Source: Pristionchus mayeri (Eukaryota; Nematoda; Chromadorea; Rhabditida; Neodiplogasteridae). From it: a stretch of DNA of 64,000 nucleotides. Under the pieces are notes generated by a model. It saw only the letters and a list, made by a program, of their open reading frames with translations, was not told the origin of the DNA and did not search any database. Made by a program: the position numbers and the translations under genes. Location of the stretch: NCBI GenBank assembly GCA_036245805.1, contig BTRK01000005.1:868001-932000 (forward strand), given 5' to 3'. This document shows, piece by piece, positions 23,338 through 36,200 of the stretch; the first letter of the stretch is position 1; every line of letters starts with the position of its first letter.

Positions 23338-23494
23338 CGATACTTCTTTGATTAATGGCCACCCCCCCCCCCTCTTGCTCATCTTGCCCGCTCAATTCTA
23401 GGTATTCCTCCCTGATTTGCGGCCGCTGAACCCCTCAATGATGGGCAGGGATGGTAAATGAGAGGGGGAGGGGGTGGCCATTAACCGAAGAAGT
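23338..23494. mobile_element. MITE with poly-C/G subtermini
   Basis: ACTTCTTTGATTAATGGCCACCCCC on the left and GGGGGTGGCCATTAACCGAAGAAGTG on the right are inverted. Same family as 17,720-17,930. Unit 2 copy at 46,318-46,474. Confidence 0.7.
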
Positions 23495-24339
23495 GTTATG
23501 TTATGTTATGACCATGCGTAGAATAGAGAACACCACTCATCTCATAGATAATGCTTGGGATAGATGTCGAAAAATATATTACTCTCAATTGTGTGGATTG
23601 TCCTGGGAGATTGGGGCTGCAGTAGTGACTGATCAAAGAGGTATCAACGATGTTTCTGTTTCATTGACAAAATTGATGAATAATGCTTTGGAAAGAATTC
23701 GGCCCTCAATGTTTGAAATAGTACATGTCGTTTTTACTGGGTGAAATTGGGTTGCGCGCGTAAGGGATAAATCAGGTAAGATGGATACTAGGAAATGTGT
23801 ACCATATAGCTCACGCTTTCTTATCCATTGTATGTTGCGTGAGGCAATGATTGATGAATTTTTCTTTCAGTTTGATCGAGTCTTCTTCAACCCGAGATGG
23901 TCGCCTTCCCCGTTGCGAGATCTACCTCGACGAGGCGTATGTTGAACGGGTGAGTACTAGGGTTGGCCATTCGATGTGAATAAGCGATTCCGCTACATGT
24001 TAGATCTGGGTTTCGGGAGTAATGCATAGATAGGCTACTCTTTCCTCAACGCACCTTACTGACTGTTGGTCCACTCGGTGCAATGGTGAGATGTCACTAT
24101 TTTTTGGGAACTGCCTTTTTGAAAACTTTTTTGTCGTACCATAAATACTGTAACATTTCAATTCAAAATGCCGCTCTCAGAATTTCTCTTGGGAATTTTC
24201 ATTCCGACCTTTTCAATTTGGAATGAGCGGCCTGGAATGATCAATATTGAATTTACATTTTCGAAACCCACATCTCGTAACTTTCGTAATGGAACTTCAA
24301 TTTCGTAAATTTTCTCCAGAACTTTTCGACATACATGAT
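23495..24339. other. Unassigned; one exon-like stretch at 23,871-23,949
   Basis: The stretch at 23,871-23,949 has a TTTCAG acceptor and GTGAGT donor, and one frame reads RLPRCEIYLDEAYVER. It is not linked to any other exon. From about 24,150 there is a degenerate 14-15 bp periodic motif (GGAAC/CGTAAC spaced by T-rich sequence), like that in the element at 41,380. Confidence 0.4.
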
Positions 24340-26508
24340 GTACAGTAGCGCCCAAAAGTATTGAAACGATTTGAATTTTTCATATAACTTTTTCTACCGT
24401 TAGCAAGTTCGATGTTGGGGCGCTATATCACGGGTCTCCTGTAAAAGTGTAGGAAAATGAGTCCTTGCGGCTACTAGAAATTATTTAGTATCTCAGATTT
24501 CGATTAAACTTGGTTCATGAACATGTTTGAAGGTCAGAAGAAGGTTCATCCAGTCAGTTTGGTGAAATCTGCACATTATCGATTTTTGTGATCTACCGCT
24601 TCAAATTGATGTATTTCAGTTCATTTTCATCGTACACTATTCTGGTTGCCCTCATTTTGCTCGTCTTCGAGAGTTATACAATATCATAAGGAATGTCCAA
24701 AATGATGGAAGCTGTTTTCATACTCATTTCCGTTGAAAACCGATTTTTCAATCGAGAAATCGATCGTATATCGACGCGTACCCTAAAACCCAATGACTTT
24801 TATTGCTCCTATGGATTGTACGGGCAAAGTTAGTGGGGGTCTACGCTGACATTCTTTCAAATAACCATCCTCTCGATATCGGTTTACTATGTAAGTTCGT
24901 GGACATAGCCTAATTTTGACAAAAACGGGTTTTTGGCTGTATTTCACTTCACACTGCTCCAATCACAATTTTAAAAAAAATGAAATCGAAAGCTCTTTTC
25001 GAGACGGATAAAAGTGTTTCTGAGCAAATTTGCTCTAAAATCATTCGTTCTCGAGTTATTCGACGATAAATCCTATTGGTTGTTAAAAATACAGAGATTA
25101 TCGATTTTCTGGCTTCGTATACCAACAACCCAATCGTTTTTATTCTTCCTATGGAATCTCCACACAAAGGGGTGTCTATGTTGACTATTTTTCATTTCTC
25201 TGTCCTCCTACTAGGGATTTACTATGGGGGATTATCGACGTTTACGGACTTGGTTATTTTTTGCTCCATAGTAATCACCCATAGTAAATCCCTAGTAGGA
25301 GGACAGAGAAATGAAAAATAGTCAACATAGGCACCCCTAATTTTGTGTGGAGATTCCATAGGAAGAATAAAAACGATTGGGTTGTTGGTATACGAAGCCA
25401 GAAAATCGATAATCTCCGTCTCGAAAAGAGCTTTCGATTTCATTTTTTAAAAATTGTGATTGGAACAGTGTGAAGTGAAATACAGCCAAAAAAACGTTTT
25501 TGTCAAAATTAGGCTATGCCCGCGAACTTACATAGTAAATCGATATCGGGAGGATGGTTATATGAAAGAATGTCAACGTAGACCCCCACTAATTTTGCCC
25601 GTAGAATCCATAGGAGCAATAAAAGTCTTTGGGTTTTAGGGTACGCGTCGATATACGATCGATTTCTTGATTGGAAAATCGGTTTTCAACGGAAATGAGT
25701 ATGAAAACAGCTTCCATCATTTTGGACATTGCTTATGATATTGTATAACTCTCGAAGAAAATGAGAGCAACCAGAACAGTGTACGATGAAAATGAACTGA
25801 AATGCATCAATTTGAAGCGGTAGATCACCAAAATCGATAATGTGCAGATTTCACCAAAATGACTGGATGAACCTTCTTCTGACCTTCAAACATGTTCATG
25901 AACCAAGTTTAATCGAAATCTGAGGTATAAAATATTTCTAGTAGCCAGTATTCCTACACTTTTACAGGAGACCCGTGATATAGCAAATCAATCGAAGACT
26001 ACGATGCGAGTATTGCGTCATCGCGTGCCTAAGAACAATTGATCTGGAATGAGTAGGCTGGAAATTGTCATTTCGAATTTGCATTCTCGAAACCCTCATC
26101 TCGTAACTTTTATTTCGGAACTTTTGCTTTGGAACTCAAACTTCGGAATCCTAAAGTGTCCGTTTGGGTAAGAGTCGAACAACTTTGTGTGGTCATAGGG
26201 CATGCGTAGGGGTGACTAAGTATATGAGGACAGTTTTTGCGATTACCATTCCCAGATCGATTCTCTCGTGACTGGCGTGATAGAAATCATGTTGAAAACA
26301 TCATTACAAAACATGTGTATGGGTACTCCGCCGGGTTTTCTAGATGTATCATACATACAGTAGCGCCCAAAAGTATTGAACCGATTTGAATTTTTCATAG
26401 AACTTTTTCTACCGTTCACTTAGCAAGTTCGATGTTGGGGCGCTATATAGCAAATCAATCGAAGACTACGATGTGAGTATTGCGTCATCACGTGCCTCAT
26501 AAATAATT
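24340..26508. repeat. Direct repeat: filled and empty insertion sites
   Basis: 24,342-24,427 plus 25,979-26,042 corresponds to 26,359-26,508 (CAGTAGCGCCCAAAAGTATTG ... GGGGCGCTATA ... TAGCAAATCAATCGAAGAC). The first copy is split by the palindrome 24,428-25,978; the second is uninterrupted. It resembles a Tc1-like MITE terminus (CAGT...). Confidence 0.85.
24428..25978. mobile_element. 1.55-kb palindromic element, TCACGGG family, with TA target duplication
   Basis: Termini TCACGGGTCTCCTGTAAAA and complement. Arms of about 0.77 kb meet near 25,205-25,290. TA at 24,426-24,427 is repeated at 25,979-25,980. The empty site at 26,441-26,450 (CGCTATATAG) gives exactly the sequence expected if the element and one TA are removed. 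No coding capacity. Unit 2 copy at 47,408-48,958. Confidence 0.9.
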
Positions 26509-29500
26509 GCGTAGTGATTACGCAATCGAATTTCACTTTTTCAAACGCTTTATTCTTACATAGATTTTTTCCTACTCGCCAAACTTTCTAAGGTTGGAGT
26601 CATGCCCGAGGCCTACCCAGAAAAAAAAATTTGAGGTTGCTGCGGGACCGCACGTTTGCTGCAGCCTTGCTGCAAAAAGAGGGTCTGAAATTCAGAACTC
26701 AGCTCCCAGATTAGCTAGAAACTTGTTCAAAGCATTAAAATGATCGCTATCATGAATACAGATGGTCCTGAGAATATGAACACAATATTTCATAATTTGT
26801 CCTCAGGGCATGAAAAAATAACCTTTTTGTATGGCCATTTTTTGGACATTCATAACTTTGTGGGAAATGTCGGTAAAAATCTGGTTTTTGTATAGGAATG
26901 TTCAAAATGTATTGAAGATCTGATTCCCAACTTTTTAGAGCGATTGGTTATCTTTCCTGCCCGCGGCGTTCGTTTTTCGGAGGTATACTAGGGTCGGGAA
27001 ACACCCTGTTTACCACTGAGCGAGAGAGTGCAGACGACGAGAATGGAGAGGCACTGACAACTGGTAAGCGTGGGCGATCGAAGACTGGGAGAATAGTCTA
27101 AGGAGGGGACGGAAGGGAAGGAGCCACCACTGTCGCCATCTAGCTGTGCAGTGTAAGCTAAATTCAACTCTAACACGTCAACGAATGGGTGATTAAGAAA
27201 GAAGAAAGATGGGAAGGGGAGGGGCAGTCGACGACTCGGAGAGTTGATAACTTGACGGTGTTGGAAATGTGGGGTAGGAAGACGTGACGACTGAGATGCC
27301 ATGCTTGGCGAGGGAGAGGTGACGACTGCGGATGGTTCTTCAGCCTCTCCGACCCACCATGAGAATCGAACACAATTATCGATTGATCACTCGGGGCCGA
27401 TGAGGATGGATGTGAAGGACGGAGGGGATAGGGCAGGGGAATGAGGGAAGATGGAGGTAGTTCACAATTGGAATCGAGAAGGCTTCCCATCCCCCACGAA
27501 GGCACTAGGTCGGACGAGAATCACCACAGTACCCGGGGGGCGGACATTTCCGCAACGGGGTACCATTCGCTTGACAGAAGGAGTAGCAATATGGGAGTTG
27601 TTGCATTGTAGCCAGTATGTGCTCCCCCACTTTAGCATATATAAATTTTGTTACCAGGCGATCTTGAGTTTCACTCCAAATCAACGTGGGGTTCATGGTA
27701 TATGAATTTTCATGAACCCCTATACGTTGAAACTCATGGTCGCCTGGTAACAAAATTTATATATGCTAAAGTGGAGGAGCACATACTGGTAACAATGCAA
27801 CAACTCACATATTGTTACTCCTTCTGTCAAGCGAATGGTACTCCGTTTGCGGAAATGTCCGCCCCCCCCCCCCCCAGTACCCATCCCCAGAATTATCACA
27901 GACTGATCTCACACTATCAGAAAAATACTCGCAAAATACTGAGGAATAATCCTATTTTTGCTATCATCGGGTGATCATCCGACATAGCGCCCTCATGAGG
28001 AACGGAGAAAGAAAATAATGAGACAACACAGACGGAGGACAATGAAGGGCAATTCCCATATCGGAATCGCATTCGACTCCTCTCCATCCTCGCATCCTGC
28101 AGCCACTTCCAATCCAACTCTCGTTCCTCGTACTCTTCTCATCGATATCGTCGGCCCTCTCGATTCTTCCGCTATAAAGTCACCCTGACAAAGGGTGCAA
28201 TTAGATGAGGCATACACATTACGAAAAATGATGGAACAAACTCATCCATCGCTGTCACTCCCTCCCCCTCCTCGAGTCAGTGGTCGAAAAGTAAGTCCAA
28301 AATGGCATAACGAGCCCGGTTTTTGGGTTCAGACCAGTGTAAAAATAGAAAACGTGCCCAGTTTGTTAGTATAAATTTGTGCAAAATTTTAGAAAGGTGC
28401 CCACTTTTTTGCAATTTTTGTGACCTACTCTTTCGACCACTGCCTCGAGTACTCGCCCGCCTCCTCTTCGCGGGTCTCGATCATATTCTTAGTCGGTGCC
28501 ACATCACTACTCGTGTTTTCTGCAGCGCCCTTTCCTCTTCCATGGAAACTGCCATGAGGCCGTTTAGCTAGAGTGACAACTACTCAAGCAGAGACCGCTA
28601 TAAAATATCCTGACAAAGAAAACAATTAGATGAGTCTCAAACATAACGAAAAATGATGAAACAAACTCATCTTGGGTATACTAGTCGGTCGCTGTCCCCC
28701 CTCCCCGCTCCTTCGCCTCCCTCGTTCGTCGATGACGTCATCAGCGAGGTCGCGCCCAGCAGAGAAGAACCTGCAAAATGACAGAGTTAACATCACAAAC
28801 AAATTCAAAATGGAAAGCCTCTTCAATCTCTTGCAGGGCTACAAGCACGATTTCGTCAATTTAGACACCCTATCAAAATCTTATTTTAGCTTTAATCTAC
28901 CTACTTTTTTCATCAATGCGCATGTCTTCTAGGATACGAAGAAAAACAAAGCTTAGTGAAGTTGTGGAGAAAGATGATAAAAGGGAAGAGTGGTCAAATA
29001 CAGGCGACGGCAAATTTTCGAAGTATGAGTGGGAAATCTTAAGTGACTCTGCTTCTCTCGCTTTCGCGCGCTCTCTGCCTTTCGAGAAAGCCGGTTAGAG
29101 AAAGGCAGCGCGCGAAACCGAGAGAATCCATGACCAATATTCAATGATTAAACAGAAAGATTAAATCAACATTTCAGCACAGATCCTAAGGACACAGTTC
29201 TACGATTCGGGAGAAAGGCATAGAAAGAGAAGAATCCGCAAGACGATAGCGACGTGGGAAAAGGCAGATAGGACAATGCACAGCTTGTCAATAGAAAAAT
29301 ATGAAAGCGTAGGGTGTCTGCTAAAGGCAAACACGCACTTTGAATCGGTTTAAGCGAGCAGATTTAGACGCGACATCAAAATGCATGCAAGCGCTATACA
29401 AATGAGAAGTAAACAACACGCAAAGAGGAGGCGAAGGAGCATCAGTTCATGAGTCTAGTTAGAACGAGGGAAGGGGAAAGAGGCGATCGGCAAAGCGAGC

Positions 29501-30209
29501 AATGAACGTTTGAATAGATGGGAATGGGTCAACGTGGCACTCGAACTGCAAGCGTGCGATAGAGGCGAGAGAATGGAAGAGTCGGTCGATCGAGGGAGGA
29601 AGGGAAGAGGCCTTTGATCTACCAAGGCTTTGGCAAAGGAATCGGCGATCTCGCACACATCGCAGCCACTCATGACATGTGCGCAAGCACCGGGGCGAGC
29701 TTGCGCATGTGGTGATTAGATACGGTAGTGTTCAATGGGGTCATGGGCACCATTACGAAAATAACGCAAATTGATACAGATAATCAGCGGAAGTAAAACC
29801 GCAGAAGCCGCATGAAATAAAATTTACAAAATCTTTATCCGAATGGATCTAAAGGATACAGTATGATATGTCTACAAAATGTTAAAACAGAACGTGCGGA
29901 ATGTGATTAGCTGAAAAGCGTAATCTGCGGAAAGCTTATACCACGAACAATAAAGTTAGCACCTGTTCATAAATAAACTGTGAAAGGGTAATGAGAAAGG
30001 TTGTTAAACACGACAAGACATTCGGATAGTATCGGATAAACCAGTACAGCTGGATACCGGAAATAACCAGAATAACTTAGAACACCATAATAACTGAAGA
30101 ATAAATAATACATGCACTAATTAAAGGAGAACTAATCAACGAGAACAGATTTTTTTCACAAGCCTATATTCACACAAGAAACCTCAACATCATTTCTACA
30201 GTTTGAGAA
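26509..30209. other. Unassigned region between foldback cluster and RdRP 3' end
   Basis: No exon chain recognised on either strand. It contains a palindromic element (27,501-27,991), a diverged direct repeat (28,171-28,262 and 28,598-28,700; shared CCTGACAAAG, CAATTAGATGAG, ACGAAAAATGATG), a hairpin at 29,053-29,124 (GCTTTCGCGCGCT type stem) and another at 29,675-29,712 (CATGTGCGCAAGC stem). 29,140-30,200 is A-rich. Same in unit 2 at 49,489-53,189. Confidence 0.5.
27501..27991. mobile_element. 491-bp palindromic element with GGCACTAGG termini
   Basis: Left GGCACTAGGTCGGACGAGAA and right complement of GGCGCTATGTCGGATGATCA. Arms pair through GTACCCGGGGGG/poly-C and TAGCATATATAAATTTTGTT to a centre at about 27,690-27,715 (GGGGTTCATG.../CATGAACCCC). 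It is a larger relative of the 85-130 bp MITEs. Unit 2 copy at 50,481-50,971. Confidence 0.8.
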
Positions 30210-33200
30210 TTAAATTGCCTTCGCTGCGTTAATCAGTCTCTCGTGTGTGAATTTGATCATTGCCTTGATGGCGCCCTTCATTGTAGCATTTGCTCTGAAA
30301 CAAGATCTGGTAAAGCAAAATTAATTTAAAATTTAAGACATCAAAAAGAGAAGGCAAAAAAGATGCGCCAACCTGCGGGGAGCGGGAGGGTAGACAAAGG
30401 TGGAGAGAACTCGCAGCTGATCAATCTTTCCAATCGCCGACACGATCACTACTGCAATAGAGAATTCATTTGAAATGAAAAGAGAAAATGTTCTTTGATT
30501 AAATCGAATCGATAGAATAATACTTCACTGCAAGAATAGGTTATTGGAGGACGAACAACCATTTGTTTAACAACCTTTCATTCGAAGGCATTACGAATAA
30601 CTGCGAGTACTAACCTTCGTCGTTTATTCTACGTAACTTAACTTGACAGCCGCTCACTTTAGCCAGAGCATCTCGGACATCGCCGAGACTCTCTTCAACG
30701 ACAGTCCCTGAATTGGAATTATCAATTTCTTCGGAAAAAACTTCCCTTTAATGCACATTAGCCATTAGATAATGAAATATAAATATCTGGTCGAGAAAAT
30801 CAAGCTAATACCAGGTAGTTGCATCGCTCGCGGTTCCCACTCCCTCAGTGCATCGCTACTACCCTCCGAGGGAAGATCGAGGCGATGGGAAATGACGAGC
30901 GAGAGGTAAGATTTGAGCGCCATCTATAATGAGCTGCCATTAGTACCGAGGCGTTTCTCCTCATTAGACGTGCTTTCTCGATATCAACAGTAGCTATCAC
31001 GAGGAATGAATCATGCCTATCGGTGACAAAGTAGGGCACACACCTCCGAGAAGGTTCGCCACTCTCCTCTCATCAGAACTCCTCCGCCGACCTCGGAGAA
31101 CGACAATGTCGGACGCATTCTGGAATAGAGCAAATCAACTAAATTCAGTAGTTGCATAAGTTGACTCTAACTTCGAAGACGAAATCCACAATCAGAAGTG
31201 CTCACCTGAACTCATTGGAGGAGATGTAGTCGATGAAGTAGAGGAGATGCACTCCCTTCGACGGGTGGCCGCGCAGATCTCCTGCCGGCTGCAATTGAAA
31301 TAGTGTTAGCATTGGAAAATATATTCGTCTCTCACGCACCTTCTGAAGGAAACGTCGTCTCATCTTTCGAGTTCTCACTTCACCCAGCCCGAAGATCACG
31401 AATAGGGACAGCTATAAGAGAAAATTTATATTTGGAAATACCAACCTCATGATCAGCTACTGTAGTCATGACAATTTCCGATAGAAAGATCAGCAATTCG
31501 ACACTTCTTCGATATTTGACTCACCCCCCCCCCTTCCCTATCATTTCTCATGCCCTCCCCAGCACAGGGGGTTGTGTGACCGAAAATCAGGGAAAGATAT
31601 CTATAAATGAGTGGGGTAAAGGAGGAAGGGGGGGGGGGGGGTGTGCCAAATATCGAAGAAGCACCAGCCCCCTTCTCTATCTTCCCCTTCCTCTCACCAG
31701 ATGCTCCTCTCCGAATCGCTCGTTCAATCCACCAACGTGATTCGCCCAATCCATGAGGTAAAAGGAAGCTCTCGCGAGTTCTGCAATAGCACTCCATCTC
31801 TCTATACCATTCAGTCGACCACATGAAGCGGAAAGTGTGCATCATTTTTGGATGGAGGTTCCAATAAAAAGGATCACCGTACCTTAGAAAAAGCAAAGGT
31901 TAACAACCCTTGTGACAAAAATATAGTATTATTTTCATAACAATATCGCTCACAAATTCCTCACCCGTATTCTCCCTGATCGATCGAGCGAGAATCGTCT
32001 CTTCTCCGTTAAATCGTTTCACGAAATTCTCGTATCGCTCCTTGTTCGAGGAATTTTCGCAATAATGATGGACGAATTCGGAGAGCTCCTGCAAGCAAGT
32101 AAAATTATTCTCAGAATCACGGCATTGGACTTTGGAGCAAACGTTACAATATTGGAGCTGTATAAAATGTGTGATTGATTGCGAACTGACGTCAGCGAGT
32201 GGCTCATTATTGTGCATCATCTTCTCTTCCTGAAGCACTTGGACGATCTTATGGTGATCGGGTCGCTCCTTGATATCCACAAGGACATCGTAGAATACCC
32301 AGGGGAAGGAGAGAAGAATCGAGCCCTGCTCGCCTCGCTTCAATGCTTCATTCGACGCCGCTGAAATAAGAGTCAATGGTGTTGAGATATTTCACGTCAA
32401 TCTGTCGTCGATATAATCGTGCATGGGGCACATTCTCAAAACATGTCCATATCAGGGGATGTAGCGACTCACACGTCACTACCCCTTTTCTTTCATCACT
32501 TCATCCCATTCCCATCAATCAAAGTGCATTCACTGCAACTCCATTATCATATTTAGACTCACTCTTGTCTCTGTTGATGAGTGCAGCCCAACTCAATTAG
32601 CATGTTAATCCAATTCCGTTGTCTCTCACCCTCTCTCCCCTCTCTCTCCATTTACATGGGTTAGGACACGTCGGCTAGACTGCCTATATAAACCCCTCCT
32701 CTCCCTCTCTCGACACAGTTACACTGAACCTCTCCTCGTGCGCCTCGTCACGTTCACCCCCATCCGATCCTCACTAGGATCTCACTCCAGCCAAGGACCA
32801 CAGTCCTCCCCCATTCGATCCACACTTGGATCTCAGTCATCCTCACTGATCCTCACCTTGGATCTCACCCAGTCTCCCATCCTACCGTACCCCTTTCCCT
32901 TCTTCCCTTCTCCCTGTCTTACTGTAGTAATAAATTATTGATTTATCTACGGTCCCATTCACAGTGCATCAGTCTACAGTATCCTGGGCACAGACACACC
33001 TAGGGTCACAGTCAGTCTTCTTCCACCAAGCGTCCTAAGCTTGTCCCTGCTCTAATCGGTTACTGTATCTACAGTACTCCGGATTGAGTATCGTGGGCTC
33101 GCTAGTTCGCATATGGTGCATCGGTCATTACCGTACCCAGCTCATCACCCAGCTCATCTCCAAGAGTCCCGCGTGGCAGGAACACAATCACTGATCACAG

Positions 33201-36200
33201 TCTTCATCAATCATGACTGACAGTCACTTTGCATCCACTTACACACGTATTCGGACCACTCATGCAAAGATCAAATCCACCAAAAACGACATCCACTCAA
33301 TCATCAACTCGTGCCTTTCCATCAATTCACTCACAGAATACGAGAGCATGAGAGTCACTCTCTACAAGGCGATCAATGATCTCCAGCTCACAATCGGAGC
33401 CTACACAGACGCCGTCAACAAACTCCGTCGTCGAGTCGACAACATGATCTCGGACACCACCGAAAGAGCCGAGACCAAGCAGAAAGAGGAGACGCTCTTC
33501 AGCCAGATGAGGGATGAGGACGACGAGGGACTCGACTATGACGAGGTGTCACTCAAGGACTCTTTTCTCCCTTTGATTGAGTCACTAGTCGACAAAACTC
33601 TGTCCAAATCTCTTGCTCACATCCATGATATGACAGAACTCAACGCAAAGAAAGAGACCATTCAACAGTCTCAGCCCACTGGCAACTCACAGTCCTCTAA
33701 TGCCTCAGATCATTCCATCAATCACAATCACGATCAGCATACTCAGTCCACCAGATTCGAGACAAATCTCGCTCCACTTCCCACCATATCACTCATTCCT
33801 TTCAATGGCGAATCAACTGACTGGGAATCATTCTACAGTCAGTACACAAGTATCATCGACTCAAGGACTCACTTGTCCAAAGTTGAGAAACTCGTCTACC
33901 TCCGCAATGCACTCAGAGGACCCGCACTCAAAACAGTTGAGGGGATCCCGATCGGAGGAGAGTATCTTGATGACACCATCACTCGATTGAAGGAAAACTA
34001 TGGTCGGAGCAAGAGATCAAATACCACCCTGATCAATCAGTTGCATTCCATCAAACCCAAGTCACACTCCCTCGAAGACCAACTGGAATGCACTCAGCAA
34101 TTCATCAACAAAGTCATTCAAATCTCGGACAAGTCAGTTGTCGATAATTTTATCGCAATTCATCAAATTGCTGGTACTATCCATTCGACCCACATCAAAA
34201 GGATGTACACTCTCGAGCCATCCACAATGATGGAAGCACTGAAATCCATCGAATCAGATATCCGGGAACAAATAGAGATCAGAAATCTCGAGTCCACTTT
34301 CCGTTCCATCAATCATAACGAGAATCACTCTCATCAGAGACAGAAAGAGAAGTTCAGTGACAGCACTTTCACCAAACCCTCATTCACAAACCCACCAAAG
34401 TCATCCAATGGCATTTCTTGTGTTTACTGTGGCAAACATAAGTACTCTTATTGCCCTACGATCACATCCATCTCAGATAGGAAATCAATCCTCAGAGAGA
34501 AGAAACTCTGCTTCAAGTGCCTCTCACCTCATCACACATTCACTCAATGCGATCGGAAATGCAAACAGTGCACCAAACCTCATCGCAACACACTCTGTGA
34601 TTCCCCTTCCACTAGACCAACTCAGTCAGGCGTCAATGCCGCAGTGACCTCCGATCAGCCAGCCAATGGTGTCGCAAGACTCTACACAGCAAGTGTATCA
34701 CTCCAGAACCCGATGACGAATAGAACAGCCACCAGACATGTCTTCCTCGATACGGGAGGAATGGTTTCGGTGATATCTCGTTCACTCGTTGAGGAACTGA
34801 GTCTGAAGCCTCACGGCACTCAATCAATGACTATCAGTGCAATTGGAGGAGAATTCACAGGAGGAAATGTGCACGATGTGGTCACTGTGAATGTCGTTAC
34901 CACCAAAGGACTCTATTCCATTCAAGCACTCGTTATGGATTCAGTCATCACTCGATCTATGCATCTTCAACCACTCTCTGCTGAAGACTACACAGTCGTA
35001 AAAGCGCACTGTGGTGATGTTCCTCACTTCACTCAGAGTTCCATCGTTACTCCAGATCTACTCATTTCCATCACGGATACACAAGATCTACTCGTCGATT
35101 CTAAAATCACGAATCTGCCCAGTGGATACAGACTCACTCAATCGATCCTTGGGCCAATGATCACTGGGAAGTCAAAACTCATGGTTCATTCCACCCCTGT
35201 TGAGTCCATTCTGACTAGTCTTATCACTGACGCTCCATTCGAGAAAAGAGTTGAACAATTCTTCTCTTTGGATGAGACAGCCAGAGAGTACGGTACCACT
35301 GAGACCGAAGCAAGACTCGAAATCAATCACAAAGTGGACCAACACTTTCACGAAACTGTTCAAGTCATCGACAATCAGTATCAAGTACAGTACTATCTCA
35401 AACCACAAGTCACTGATCTTCCCACCAACTTCAAACTTGCATATAGTCGCCTCAAAAGCAACGTTCAATCACTCTCAAAGAACATTGATCACATCGAGTT
35501 TTACAATTCAATCATCAACGACCAGCTCACTTCCGGAATGATCGAAGAGGTTGAGTCATCCATTCCAATCGATCACCAGTCCCACTACCTGGCTCACCAG
35601 TCAGTCCTCCGTCCAGATAAACCCACTACTCCACTTCGCATAGTCTACGATGCTAGTGCGAAGATGAAAGGAAAACCGTGCCTCAATGATGTCATTGCAC
35701 AGGGTCCATGCACCCTCGAACACATTCCATCTCTGCTCATCAGAGCTCGATCAAGGAAGACTCTCATCGTCGCTGACGTTGAAAAAGCATTCCTACAAGT
35801 TCAAGTGCATCCTTCACAGAGAGACTTCCTCAGATTCCTCTGGATCATAGATATTCACAAACCAGTCTCCAAGGATAATCTCATCACTTATCGATTCACT
35901 GTAACTCCCTTTGGAATCAATCAGTCACCATACATTCTATCGAAAGTCATCGAGACTCATCTCAAAGGTGCGTCAAACGCAGAGAACAGTCACCTCATCA
36001 CTCAATTGATCAACAATGTCTATGTCGATAATGTGATCATCAACACTGACAATCCATCCCACGAGATGTATTCGGTCTCGAAATCACTGTTCCAGCAAAT
36101 GTACATGAATTTGCGAGATTATGCATCGAATAACAAGACATTCATTCAGTCGATTGATGAATCAGAAAGAGCCCCTCTCGGTGACCAGAAACTTCTGGGA

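Noticed and set aside
31446..31459. Possible 14-nt RdRP micro-exon
   Set aside because: Only needed if the wrong frame is used for the preceding exon. With the correct frame, exons 31,698-31,801 and 31,340-31,411 join directly.
31453..31896. 147-codon minus-strand open frame with many Trp residues
   Set aside because: It is out of frame with the RdRP. The phase-consistent exon 31,698-31,801 uses another frame (RWSAIAELARASFYLMDWAN), which joins both neighbours perfectly.
31900..32376. Single uninterrupted 158-codon exon
   Set aside because: A GTCAGT...TTGCTTGCAG intron (32,089-32,190) fits better. The flanking exons 32,191-32,360 and 31,965-32,088 join in phase with RdRP neighbours, although the intron happens to be open.
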